64,000 nucleotides of DNA from Marinobacter subterrani (GTDB lineage: Bacteria > Pseudomonadota > Gammaproteobacteria > Pseudomonadales > Oleiphilaceae). The notes under the pieces are model-generated. The model saw only the letters and a list, made by a program, of their open reading frames with translations, had not been told where the DNA came from and searched no databases. The DNA is taken from assembly GCF_001045555.1 (NCBI RefSeq), contig NZ_LFBU01000002.1, positions 186,001 through 250,000 on the forward strand. Direction: 5' to 3'. Below, in pieces: positions 44,854 through 53,035 of the stretch (its first letter is position 1; every line of letters begins with the position of its first letter). A program made the translations under genes and the position numbers.

Positions 44854-45864
44854 TCATTCGTTCCAGGCAACCCGGCGCTGAATCAACAGCATCACCCGGT
44901 CCAGAACAAACCCGATGAACCCGATGGCCAGCACCGCCACCATGATCCGGCTCAGGGACTCACTGCTGCCGTTCTGGAATTCATCCCAAACGAACTTGCC
45001 CAGCCCCGGGCTCTGGGCCAGCATCTCGGCTGCGATCAGCACCATCCAGGCAATCCCCAGCGATACCCGCAACCCGGTGAAAATCATCGGCACCGAGGAC
45101 GGCAAAACCACCTTGCGGACATGGGTCCAGAACGACAGCCGCAACACCCGGGAGACATTGACCAGATCGGGGTGAACCGCCTTCACACCCACGCTGGTGT
45201 TGATCAGCGTCGGCCAGAGGCTGCACAAGGTGACCGTGATCATCGAGGTCAGGAACGACTTCTCGAACATCGGATCGTCGCTCACGTAGGTGGCGGACAC
45301 TACCATGGTGACCAGAGGCAGCCAGGCCAGCGGCGATACCGGCTTGAAGATCTGGATGAGCGGATTCACCGCCGCCTGGAAGTGCTGGTTCAGGCCCACC
45401 ACAATGCCCAACGGCACCGCGATCACCGTCGCCAGCACAAAGCCGGCGACCACGGTGAGCAGGCTGGTCAGCACCTGGTCGGGAAAGGTCGGCGCACCGG
45501 GATAGTCCCGGATCTTCACCTCGGCATCCGGGTTTTCCGACAGAATGCGGACATTGCGCTCCTCCTGCATGGCAACGAACTTGTCCGCCCGCTCCCGCTG
45601 GTTAACATGTTCCTGCCAGAGCTGGCCGGATTGCTCCCAGACCTGGGCCGGGCCGGGAAAGGTGCCCAGGGACGTATCTACCCGGGGCGCCGCCAGGTGC
45701 CAGAAACCGACAAACACCAGAATGCCCAGTACTGGCAGTAGCAGTTGCCGGGCCGCGGCCGCCAATTGGTCGGGTGCCAGAGCACCGCCCAAGGCGCTAA
45801 TCTGCCTCGCCAGCCAGCGCGCTGGCGGAGGATTGCGGTTGGTTGAAGTAATCGTTGTCATCAA
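44854..45864 (-). CDS. nrtB: nitrate ABC transporter permease
   Basis: A 336-residue inner-membrane permease with about six helices. It is longer at the N-terminus than many relatives, with a helix near residues 35-50 (LLLPVLGILVFVGFWHLAAP) and a soluble insert up to residue 125. The membrane core has LTVVAGFVLATVIAVPLGIV-type helices and the EAA-like loop PDLVNVSRVLRLSFW. It pairs with NrtA and NrtD for high-affinity nitrate uptake. Start ATG 45864. Confidence 0.92.
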   Translation of the reverse strand: MMTTITSTNRNPPPARWLARQISALGGALAPDQLAAAARQLLLPVLGILVFVGFWHLAAPRVDTSLGTFPGPAQVWEQSGQLWQEHVNQRERADKFVAMQEERNVRILSENPDAEVKIRDYPGAPTFPDQVLTSLLTVVAGFVLATVIAVPLGIVVGLNQHFQAAVNPLIQIFKPVSPLAWLPLVTMVVSATYVSDDPMFEKSFLTSMITVTLCSLWPTLINTSVGVKAVHPDLVNVSRVLRLSFWTHVRKVVLPSSVPMIFTGLRVSLGIAWMVLIAAEMLAQSPGLGKFVWDEFQNGSSESLSRIMVAVLAIGFIGFVLDRVMLLIQRRVAWNE

Positions 45865-45886
45865 AAAAACCTCCCTGCGTCCCCGG

Positions 45887-47269
45887 TTACGGGGTCTGCG
45901 TGCCTTTCAGGCCGATGTCGAAGCTGTCGATATAGGCATTGGGTGTCCGGGGCGTGAAGGCGATGCCGTCGATCAGCTCACCCTGGTGTGGGCGCTGGAA
46001 ATTCTCGGCGTCAAAATCCGGAAAGTCCGAGGCTTTCAGGGTGCCGTCCGCGATCAGCGATCTTGCCGCCTGCTCATAGATATCCGCGCGGTAGACCCGG
46101 GCCGCGGTCTTCATATACCAGTCGTCCGGTTTGGCCTCGGGAATCTGGCCCCAGCGACGCATCTGGGTGAGGTACCAGATGGCATCGGACGGGTACGGGT
46201 AGGTGGCGTGGTAGCGGAAGAAGACATTGAAATCCGGCACCTGACGGACATCGCCTTTCTCGTACTCGAAGGTGTCGGTCATGGAGTTGGCGATCACCGC
46301 CTCGTCGGCTCCCACGTAGTTGGGCCGTGCCAGGAGCGTGACGGCTTCCTCACGGTTGGCGTTGTTGTTTTCATCCAGCCAGTGGGCCGCCCGGATCAGC
46401 GCACGCAGCAGGTGAAGGTGGGTGTTGGGGTAGTCTTCCGCCCATTGACGCGTTACCCCGAACACCTTCTCCGGGTTGTTGGGCCAGATCTCATAGTCGG
46501 TGATCACCGGCACGCCGATGCCCATGAACACCGCCTGCTGGTTCCAGGGCTCACCGACGCAGTAGCCCTGGATGGTGCCGGCTTCCATGGTGGCCGGCAT
46601 CTGCGGTGGCGGGGTGACTGAAAGATGCACGTCGGCCGTCAGGGTGCCGCTGGTGTCGCCGCGCTGTGGGGCATAGTAGCCGGGGTTCAGGCCGCCAGCC
46701 GCCAGCCAGTACCGCAGCTCGTAGTTGTGGGTGGAGACAGGGAACACCATGCCCATGCGGAACCGCTCGCCCCGGGCCCGGGAGGCTTCCACCACCGGTT
46801 TCAGGGCGCTGGCGCTGATCGGATGGACCGGCTTGCCATCGGCGTTGTCCGGAATATGCTGGCTCATGGTCTCCCAGATATCGTTGGAGACGGTAATGCC
46901 GTTGCCGTTCAGGTCCATGCTGAAGGCGGTAATGATGTCGGCCCGGGTGCCATAGCCGATGGAGGCGCCCAGGGGCTGGCCTGCCAGCATGTGGGCGCCG
47001 TCCAGTTCACCGGTAATCACCCGGTCCAGCAGCACCTTCCAGTTGGCTTGTGCCTCCAGTTCCACGAACAGGCCTTCATCCATGAAGAAGCCCTGTTCCC
47101 AGGCAACGGCCAGGGGAGCCATATCGGTCAGTTTGATAAAGCCGAGTTTGAGGTCCGGCTTTTCGGCGGGGCCTATGTCGGCCTGAGTCAGTGTACTGGT
47201 GGCCCAGAAGGTCGCCAGTATCACCAGCCGGGTGAGCCATCGGGTGGTGTGTTTGGTCAGCGTTTGCAT
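45887..47269 (-). CDS. nrtA: periplasmic nitrate-binding protein
   Basis: A 460-residue CmpA/NrtA-family binding protein. Signal peptide residues 1-31 ends TLTQA; then [20 protein letters not shown], the [18 protein letters not shown] ligand region, [19 protein letters not shown], and [20 protein letters not shown]. Heads the nrtABD operon, 22 nt ahead of nrtB. Nitrate specificity follows from context and family and is well supported by the linked nas genes. Confidence 0.93.
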   Translation of the reverse strand: MQTLTKHTTRWLTRLVILATFWATSTLTQADIGPAEKPDLKLGFIKLTDMAPLAVAWEQGFFMDEGLFVELEAQANWKVLLDRVITGELDGAHMLAGQPLGASIGYGTRADIITAFSMDLNGNGITVSNDIWETMSQHIPDNADGKPVHPISASALKPVVEASRARGERFRMGMVFPVSTHNYELRYWLAAGGLNPGYYAPQRGDTSGTLTADVHLSVTPPPQMPATMEAGTIQGYCVGEPWNQQAVFMGIGVPVITDYEIWPNNPEKVFGVTRQWAEDYPNTHLHLLRALIRAAHWLDENNNANREEAVTLLARPNYVGADEAVIANSMTDTFEYEKGDVRQVPDFNVFFRYHATYPYPSDAIWYLTQMRRWGQIPEAKPDDWYMKTAARVYRADIYEQAARSLIADGTLKASDFPDFDAENFQRPHQGELIDGIAFTPRTPNAYIDSFDIGLKGTQTP

Positions 47270-47298
47270 TGGAGTACCTCATCCTGTTTGGCCCAGAC

Positions 47299-47345
47299 AA
47301 AAAAACGCCTGCTTCCCGTTGCCGGAAAGCAGGCGCCTGTGCCTG
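47299..47345 (-). terminator. leader attenuator of nrtABD
   Basis: On the minus strand CGCCTGCTT (47335-47327) pairs with AAGCAGGCG (47314-47306) followed by seven Ts (47305-47299). Overlapping the 5' arm is CAGGC-ACAGGC-GCCTG (47345-47330), a five-pair hairpin with a six-base loop having A1 and G4. The hairpin and the terminator cannot form together, matching the ANTAR antitermination scheme. Confidence 0.8.
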
Positions 47346-47397
47346 AGGGTCGGTTTTCTGTGGAGTCGTAAACGCGCGTTTCTCTGGTCTGACCACC

Positions 47398-47413
47398 TGC
47401 ACACTGCATGCCA
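47398..47413 (-). promoter_or_regulatory. sigma-54-type promoter of nrtABD
   Basis: On the minus strand TGGCATGCAGTGTGCA keeps the -24 GG and -12 GC at ten-base spacing. Start near 47386, about 117 nt ahead of the nrtA ATG. No second promoter was obvious. Confidence 0.7.
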
Positions 47414-47632
47414 GTTGTTTAATTCCTGCTAAAACAGATGCTTAGTTTCCATGTTTGCAATCGTGACCGAAAAGACTGGCGCGCCGGCGGGAGGTTTTAG
47501 TGCGCCCTTGTGTGGTTTTGCACCAATTTGATACTCACATCGCCGCTGCGGGCAGTATCGCTGTTTGGCTGACCAGCTCGCGGATGCCGTGCCTGGGTAT
47601 GTCCGGCACGCCGGGTGGTATCGCCACCAGAG

Positions 47633-47648
47633 TGGCCCTGTTATTGCA
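47633..47648 (+). promoter_or_regulatory. sigma-54-type promoter of nasA
   Basis: TGGCCCTGTTATTGCA has GG-N10-GC spacing and a perfect TTGCA -12 element. Start near 47660, about 105 nt before the nasA GTG. The 220 bases between this and the divergent nrtA promoter would hold activator sites; I could not recognise a full NtrC dyad. Confidence 0.72.
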
Positions 47649-47687
47649 GCGGATACCCTACCTGTTTTCGACAGATCACATTCCCCA

Positions 47688-47741
47688 GGCAATGAAGCCC
47701 GTCCCGGATCGCCCAAGCGGTATCCGGCTGGCGGGTTTTTT
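47688..47741 (+). terminator. leader attenuator of nasA
   Basis: CCCGTC and CCGGAT (47698-47709) pair with ATCCGG and GGCGGG (47722-47735), followed by six Ts. Sharing bases with the first arm is GGC-AATGAA-GCC (47688-47699), a short hairpin whose six-base loop has A1 and G4. Same arrangement as in the nrtA and FAD-gene leaders. Confidence 0.72.
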
Positions 47742-47765
47742 GTTTCTGACGCAAGAGGACGCACT

Positions 47766-50408
47766 GTGACCGGTGACAACAACCCAACGGTTCTGACTAC
47801 CTGCCCATACTGCGGCGTCGGCTGTGGCGTGGCAGCCACCGCCTGCGACACCCGTGGCGACCAGGCCCACCCTGCCAATCTCGGGCGCCTGTGCGTCAAG
47901 GGTGCTGCCCTGCATGAGACACTGGGCGCCGAAGGCCGGCTGCTGGCGCCCTTCGTGAACGGCCAGGAAGCGAGTTGGCCGCAGGCGGTCACGGCGGTGG
48001 CGCGGGCCATCCGGGAATCGGTGGCACGTCACGGGCCCGGGTCGGTGGCCTTCTATCTCTCCGGCCAGTTGCTGACCGAGGATTACTATGTGGCCAACAA
48101 GCTGGCCAAGGGGTTTATCCGCACGCCGCACGTCGATACCAACTCCCGGCTGTGCATGTCCTCTGCTGTTGCGGCTCACAAGCGGGCGTTCGGTGGGGAT
48201 CTGGTGCCCGGCTGTTACGAGGATCTTGAGCTGGCAAATCTGTTGGTTCTGGCCGGCAGCAATGCTGCCTGGGCCCACCCGGTGCTTTACCAGAGAATGC
48301 AGGCGTCGGCCCGGCCCGGCCGCCGGGTGGTGGTGATTGATCCAAGAAAGACCGCCACCAGTGACCTGGCCGATCTGCACCTGGCGTTACGGCCGGGCAC
48401 CGACACACTGCTGTTTAATGGCTTGCTGTGCTGGCTGGTTGATAACGACGCTGTTGACCTGGACTACCTGGCCGACCACTGCCAGGGCTTTGACCAGTCC
48501 CTGGCTGCGGCGCGGGCCGAGGCGGCGGATCTTGCCTCGGTGGCCCGGGGCTGTGATCTTCCGGTTGACGATGTGGCCACCTTCTATCAATGGTTTGCGC
48601 AGGAGCCGCGCGCGGTGACCGCCTTCTCCCAGGGAATCAACCAGTCCTCCGCCGGCACTGACAAGGGCAATGCGATCATCAACTGCCACCTGGCCACCGG
48701 CCGGGTCGGCAAACCCGGCGCCAGTCCTTTCTCCCTGACCGGTCAGCCCAATGCCATGGGTGGCCGGGAAGTGGGCGGTCTTGCCAACACCCTGGCGGCG
48801 CATATGGATTATGACAGCCCGGGTGCCCGGGAGCGGGTGGCCAGGTTCTGGGGCACCGACGCCGTGGCATCGGGGCCGGGAATGAAAGCGGTTGACCTGT
48901 TTGACGCGGTCGGGCGGGGCGAAATCAAGGTCCTGTGGATCATGGCCACCAACCCGGCGGTCAGCCTGCCGGAAACCGGGCGCATCCGCGAGGCCCTGGC
49001 CCGGTGCCCGACCGTGATCGTCTCCGACTGTATCCGCCATACCGATACCGCCCGCTACGCCGACATTCTGTTGCCGGCCGCCGGCTGGGGTGAGAAGGAC
49101 GGCACGGTCACCAACTCCGAACGCTGCATTTCCCGCCAGCGCCGCTTCCTGCCGCTGGCCGGTGAGGCCCGGCCTGACTGGTGGATTATCAGCCAGGTGG
49201 CCAGGGCCCTGGGGCATGACGCCGGCTTTGATTATCCGGGGCCGGCGGACATTTTCCGGGAACATGCCCGGCTGTCAGGGTTCGAGAATGCCGGTGAACG
49301 CTTCTTTGATATTTCCGGGCTAGCCGGGCTCAGCGAAGAGCAGTATGACGCGTTCGAGCCCCGGCAGTGGCCAATAACCCGGGTGTTGGCAAGGGATTCC
49401 CGCCGACTGTTCACCGATGGCCGTTTCGCCACCGCCGATGGCCGTGGTCGGCTGGTTCCGGTGGTTTCCCGGTTGCCCGCGAGGGCGCTGAGCGGGGATT
49501 TCCCGTTGATCGTGAATACCGGGCGCATCCGCGACCAGTGGCACACCATGACCCGCACTGCCCGCTCCAGCCGCTTGCTGGCGCATCGGCCAGAGCCATT
49601 TATCGAGGCGCATCCCGAGGATATCCGGACGCGTTCCCTGGTGCCCGGCGCGTTGGCGACGTTGACCAGTGCCCACGGACGTTTTGTCGGCCGGGTTCGG
49701 GCAACACCGGATCAGCGGCCTGGTGAGGTGTTCGTGCCCATTCACTGGAACGATGAGTTTACCGGCCAGGGCCTGGCCACCGCACTGACCGACAGCCTGG
49801 TGGACCCGTTGTCCGGGCAGCCGGACGCCAAGCAGGGTCACGCCACCCTGACCCATTGGCCTGCCGCCTGGCATGGTCGCATGCTGGTGCGGCGGGATCG
49901 TCCGAAGCGCTGGACGGCAGACTACTGGGCCCGCCAGACCCTGGCGGATTGCGATAGCTGGATTGTGGCGGGACGGTCACCGGCAGATTGGCGAACGGCA
50001 GTGACCGACTGGTTGGGTGGGCCGCCCCAGCTTGTCATGGAAGATGTCCGCGCGGGCCGTTTCCGGGCGGCCCGGCTACGTAATGGCCAACTGGAGGCGG
50101 TGCTGATGGTAGACCCTGAGCCAGACGCGCTGCCCTCCATGGACTGGCTGGCCAGTTGCTTCAGCCACCCGGAGCTGGACGACAACACCCGTCGTGGCCT
50201 GTTGGCGGCAAAAGCAGTGGACGGGGACGATGCCGGCAATCTGATCTGCAGTTGTTTCCAGGTCGGTGACCGGCAGATACAAAAGGCCATTGGGCGGGGT
50301 GCCGACAGTGTGGCGGCTCTGGGCCGGGAACTGCAGTGTGGCACCAACTGCGGCTCGTGTGTGCCCGAGATCCGGAATCTGCTGCTGGCGGCTACCGAGG
50401 CGGTGTAA
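47766..50408 (+). CDS. nasA: assimilatory nitrate reductase catalytic subunit
   Basis: An 880-residue cytoplasmic molybdenum (bis-MGD) enzyme reducing nitrate to nitrite. N-terminal [4Fe-4S] ligands are in TTCPYCGVGCGVAA with the fourth in GRLCVKGAAL; the molybdopterin domains follow (QGINQSSAGTDKGNAIINCH, PNAMGGREVGG), and a C-terminal BFD-like [2Fe-2S] module (NLICSCFQVGDRQIQKAIGR, then CGTNCGSCVPEI) takes electrons. GTG 47766 with AGAGGA upstream is the start just after the leader terminator; the longer frame crosses the leader. It converges on a peptidase-like gene with a 17-nt overlap. Confidence 0.95.
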   Translation: MTGDNNPTVLTTCPYCGVGCGVAATACDTRGDQAHPANLGRLCVKGAALHETLGAEGRLLAPFVNGQEASWPQAVTAVARAIRESVARHGPGSVAFYLSGQLLTEDYYVANKLAKGFIRTPHVDTNSRLCMSSAVAAHKRAFGGDLVPGCYEDLELANLLVLAGSNAAWAHPVLYQRMQASARPGRRVVVIDPRKTATSDLADLHLALRPGTDTLLFNGLLCWLVDNDAVDLDYLADHCQGFDQSLAAARAEAADLASVARGCDLPVDDVATFYQWFAQEPRAVTAFSQGINQSSAGTDKGNAIINCHLATGRVGKPGASPFSLTGQPNAMGGREVGGLANTLAAHMDYDSPGARERVARFWGTDAVASGPGMKAVDLFDAVGRGEIKVLWIMATNPAVSLPETGRIREALARCPTVIVSDCIRHTDTARYADILLPAAGWGEKDGTVTNSERCISRQRRFLPLAGEARPDWWIISQVARALGHDAGFDYPGPADIFREHARLSGFENAGERFFDISGLAGLSEEQYDAFEPRQWPITRVLARDSRRLFTDGRFATADGRGRLVPVVSRLPARALSGDFPLIVNTGRIRDQWHTMTRTARSSRLLAHRPEPFIEAHPEDIRTRSLVPGALATLTSAHGRFVGRVRATPDQRPGEVFVPIHWNDEFTGQGLATALTDSLVDPLSGQPDAKQGHATLTHWPAAWHGRMLVRRDRPKRWTADYWARQTLADCDSWIVAGRSPADWRTAVTDWLGGPPQLVMEDVRAGRFRAARLRNGQLEAVLMVDPEPDALPSMDWLASCFSHPELDDNTRRGLLAAKAVDGDDAGNLICSCFQVGDRQIQKAIGRGADSVAALGRELQCGTNCGSCVPEIRNLLLAATEAV

Positions 50409-51132
50409 GCGGGCTCAGCATCTGCACCGGCACCCGGTAACGCACCCCTTTCGAGGGACCGATGCCGTCGACGGTGCAGGTCTTGCGGTTGACCCGGATA
50501 ATTTGGCCGTGAAGCTCCCGGCGGCCGGTACCGAAGCGAACTGTATCGCCCACCTGCCACTGGGCCAGCTGCCGGCGGGTGTCCACGGGGGCAAAGGTCG
50601 TGTCCGGTAGCGGCAGACCACGCTTTCCGGCCAGCTCCGCCAGGGCTCCCCGGGTAGACTGGGCTGCGCCGGTGTCGTGCAGCTCATCCAGGATGCGATA
50701 AAAATGCCGGTTGTGCACCGAGCCCCGGTACCGCTGCCCCGCGCTCTGCTGCAGCAGATGGGCAAACTCATGGCAGCAGGTATGGGCCAGCAGGTTGAGG
50801 GTGCTCAGCTCACCGCCAAAGTAGCCCCGTTTCCGGATCTCCCGGGCGGACAGCCAGCCACTGGCCGTCTCCGGCTGGTGCTTGGCGGCAATCATGCGAA
50901 TTCCATAGGTAATCAGATGCTGCCGATCCCGGGGATCGTAACGATGGTAGGTGGCCTGCCCTGAACCCACCCGGCAATGCAGGACGCTGCCCGGGGTGCG
51001 CGCCCGCACCCATTGCTCGGCCGGTTGCCAGAGGCAGTCGTGGGTAACGGCGCACATGAGCTCGCCCAGGCTGATGACGGTCTGGGCTGTTAGGGGCGTT
51101 TTCTGCAAGCTTGGGTACCTGGTCACGTTCAC
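50392..51132 (-). CDS. zinc metallopeptidase-like (HExxH) protein
   Basis: A 246-residue soluble protein with a gluzincin/SprT-like zinc motif in HTCCHEFAHLLQQSAGQ (HEFAH) and a downstream HNRHFYRILDELH that may supply the third ligand. The C-terminal part (QWQVGDTVRFGTGRRELHGQ) looks like a small beta-barrel/KOW-type domain. The nearest analogues are SprT-like proteins acting on DNA-protein crosslinks, but the match is loose. The 3' end overlaps the nasA 3' end by 17 nt. It is the first gene of the accessory island. Confidence 0.6.
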   Translation of the reverse strand: MNVTRYPSLQKTPLTAQTVISLGELMCAVTHDCLWQPAEQWVRARTPGSVLHCRVGSGQATYHRYDPRDRQHLITYGIRMIAAKHQPETASGWLSAREIRKRGYFGGELSTLNLLAHTCCHEFAHLLQQSAGQRYRGSVHNRHFYRILDELHDTGAAQSTRGALAELAGKRGLPLPDTTFAPVDTRRQLAQWQVGDTVRFGTGRRELHGQIIRVNRKTCTVDGIGPSKGVRYRVPVQMLSPLTPPR

Positions 51133-51256
51133 GGGTGCTTCGGACCAGACAAGCTTAACGTTCGAATTCTCGGTTTGCTATGGTCTGGTTTCCCAATGTT
51201 GTTTAGAGTCTCTCCACATTTTGTGTAGTGGTAGTTTCAGGAGACGCCTTTCCATC

Positions 51257-51406
51257 ATGAATGCCGAACAGCTCAAACAGCTTGAAGACGACCTCTGGTC
51301 TGCCGCTGATAACCTGCGGGCCAACTCCGTGGAAAACCTGGATATCCAGTTCCCGCTCTCCATGCAGAGGTGTCGGTCAGACAGCACCGGCGAAGTCGCC
51401 GCTTGA
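51257..51406 (+). pseudogene. type I restriction hsdM'-hsdS' deletion remnant
   Basis: A 49-codon frame. Residues 1-24 look like the N-terminus of a type I methyltransferase (NAEQLKQLEDDLWSAADNLR); from residue 25 the sequence (VENLDIQFPLSMQR) resembles the LENI(D/E)IPLPPLxxQ repeat of HsdS specificity subunits. Thus nearly all of hsdM and most of hsdS are gone, probably by one deletion of over 2 kb. The rest of the locus (hsdR) lies downstream beyond an AbiE pair. No modification activity can remain here. Confidence 0.65.
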
Positions 51407-51418
51407 ACCCTCAATGGT

Positions 51419-51470
51419 AATCAGACAAACTGTCACCAGATATGAATAAGTGGTGATGGTTTGTCTGATT
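51419..51470. promoter_or_regulatory. perfect dyad, probable AbiEi operator
   Basis: AATCAGACAAAC (51419-51430) and TCACCA (51433-51438) are mirrored exactly by TGGTGA (51451-51456) and GTTTGTCTGATT (51459-51470). AbiEi antitoxins are known to bind inverted repeats at their own promoter. The dyad ends inside the first codons of the AbiEi-like gene, so binding would block expression directly. Confidence 0.6.
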
Positions 51471-52081
51471 CCGACTCTGCCCGATCTTCCCGGGAACAAC
51501 TTCAAACCCTGTTTCGACAGCACGGTGGCCAGCTCCGCCTGAGCGAGGCGCTGGCCCGGGGCTATAGTCGGTATCAGTTCTATCAGCTTCGGGACGAAGG
51601 GGTGATTGAGCCGGTCAGCCGCGGCCTGTACCGGCTGGCGGATCTGCCGCCCATCGAAAACCCGGACCTGGTGGCAGCCGCTACTCGGTTCCCTAGTGCG
51701 GTGCTTTGCCTGATTTCCGCGCTGGACTGGCACGGCATAACCACACAGATTCCCCACCAGGTGCATCTGGCGGTGGATCGGGATGCCCGCCTGCCAGTGC
51801 TGGACTATCCGCCGGTGGCCGGGTATCGGTTCTCCGGGAAGGCCTTTAGCGAAGGCATTGAGCAGGTGGATGTGGATGGCATTACCCTGAGCGTCTATAG
51901 CCCGGAGAAAACCCTGGCGGACTGCTTCAAGTTCCGCAACCGCATCGGTATGGACGTGGTGCTGGAGGCGCTGGAGCTTTATCGCACCCGTAAAACCTTT
52001 CTGCCCGGAAAGCTGATGGAATACGCCAGAGTCTGCCGGGTCGCCAATGTGATGGCGCCTTACGTGGAAGCCAAACTCTGA
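51461..52081 (+). CDS. AbiEi-family antitoxin
   Basis: A 206-residue protein with an N-terminal winged helix (FRQHGGQLRLSEALARGYSR) and the AbiEi C-terminal domain (FPSAVLCLISALDWHGITTQ, VDVDGITLSVYSPEKTLADC, then MEYARVCRVANVMAPYVEAK). It should act as type IV antitoxin and autorepressor for the nucleotidyltransferase toxin encoded 48 nt downstream. Only TTG 51461 is available as start within the frame's opening; it sits inside the operator dyad, and the ribosome site is weak. Confidence 0.85.
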   Translation: MSDSDSARSSREQLQTLFRQHGGQLRLSEALARGYSRYQFYQLRDEGVIEPVSRGLYRLADLPPIENPDLVAAATRFPSAVLCLISALDWHGITTQIPHQVHLAVDRDARLPVLDYPPVAGYRFSGKAFSEGIEQVDVDGITLSVYSPEKTLADCFKFRNRIGMDVVLEALELYRTRKTFLPGKLMEYARVCRVANVMAPYVEAKL

Positions 52082-52129
52082 GTGAATAGCACCCAGTCTG
52101 TGGAATAACCGACGTGAAAGGAGATCACG

Positions 52130-53035
52130 ATGGCCAAAAACACCGCCGCATCTGTTCGCCAGAAACTGCTGAACAAAGCCCGGGAAGAAAAACGCCCCTT
52201 TCAGGAGCTGTTGCAGTATTACGCTATGGAGCGGTTTCTTTACCGCCTCAGTCAATCGCCCCACAGCGGCTGCTTTACGCTCAAGGGTGCGCTGATGCTC
52301 TGGGCCATGCAGGGGCCGACCAGCCGACCGACCCGGGATATCGATATGCTGGGCCAGACCAGCAATGAACCTGAGGCGATCCTGGACCAGGTACAAGATA
52401 TCATTGCCGCTGAAGTGATGGATGACGGGTTGCATTTCGAACCGGATACCCTGAAGGCAGAAACCATCACCGAAGATGCTGGCTACCAGGGGCTGAGGGT
52501 GACCTTCACTGGTTTTCTCGACAACGCCAGAATTTCGATGCAACTGGATATTGGCTTTGGCGATCCCGTATTTCCGTTTCCCTCTTGGCTGGAGTTTCCA
52601 ACCCTACTGGATTTTCCCGCTGCACGGATCAAGTGTTACACCCCGGAATCGTCCATTGCCGAGAAGTTCCAGGCGATGGTAAACCTTGGCGAATTGAATA
52701 GCCGGATGAAGGATTTCTACGATATCTGGCTGCTCTCGCGCCAGCACGAATTCCGGTTGGAAAACCTGAAGGGTGCTGTTGACGGCACCTTCCAGAAACG
52801 CGGAACCGAAATCCCTGAAACAAATCCCTTTTCTGCCGCTTTTATGGACAGCAACCAGCCACAATGGCAGGCTTTCCGTAAACGCCTTGGCCAGGGTCAT
52901 GTGCCAGAGGCATTTTCGGAAGTTGTAGAGGCGATGGTTGAGTTCCTCAGTCCTGTGATGGCGCGCAGCGCCGAGGATGCCCCAAGGGAAATCTGGCACC
53001 CGCCCGGTCCATGGAGTCGGCAGGCTGATGGCTAG
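52130..53035 (+). CDS. AbiEii-family nucleotidyltransferase toxin
   Basis: A 301-residue DNA polymerase beta-like nucleotidyltransferase. Motif I is FTLKGALML, motif II/III RPTRDIDMLG, motif IV EKFQAMVNLGELNSRMKDFY. AbiEii toxins arrest growth by modifying RNA, giving phage abortive infection, and are neutralised by the AbiEi partner upstream. ATG 52130 has AAAGGAG 6-7 nt upstream. The 3' end overlaps the first codons of hsdR by 8 nt, so the pair is wired into the restriction operon. Confidence 0.88.
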   Translation: MAKNTAASVRQKLLNKAREEKRPFQELLQYYAMERFLYRLSQSPHSGCFTLKGALMLWAMQGPTSRPTRDIDMLGQTSNEPEAILDQVQDIIAAEVMDDGLHFEPDTLKAETITEDAGYQGLRVTFTGFLDNARISMQLDIGFGDPVFPFPSWLEFPTLLDFPAARIKCYTPESSIAEKFQAMVNLGELNSRMKDFYDIWLLSRQHEFRLENLKGAVDGTFQKRGTEIPETNPFSAAFMDSNQPQWQAFRKRLGQGHVPEAFSEVVEAMVEFLSPVMARSAEDAPREIWHPPGPWSRQADG

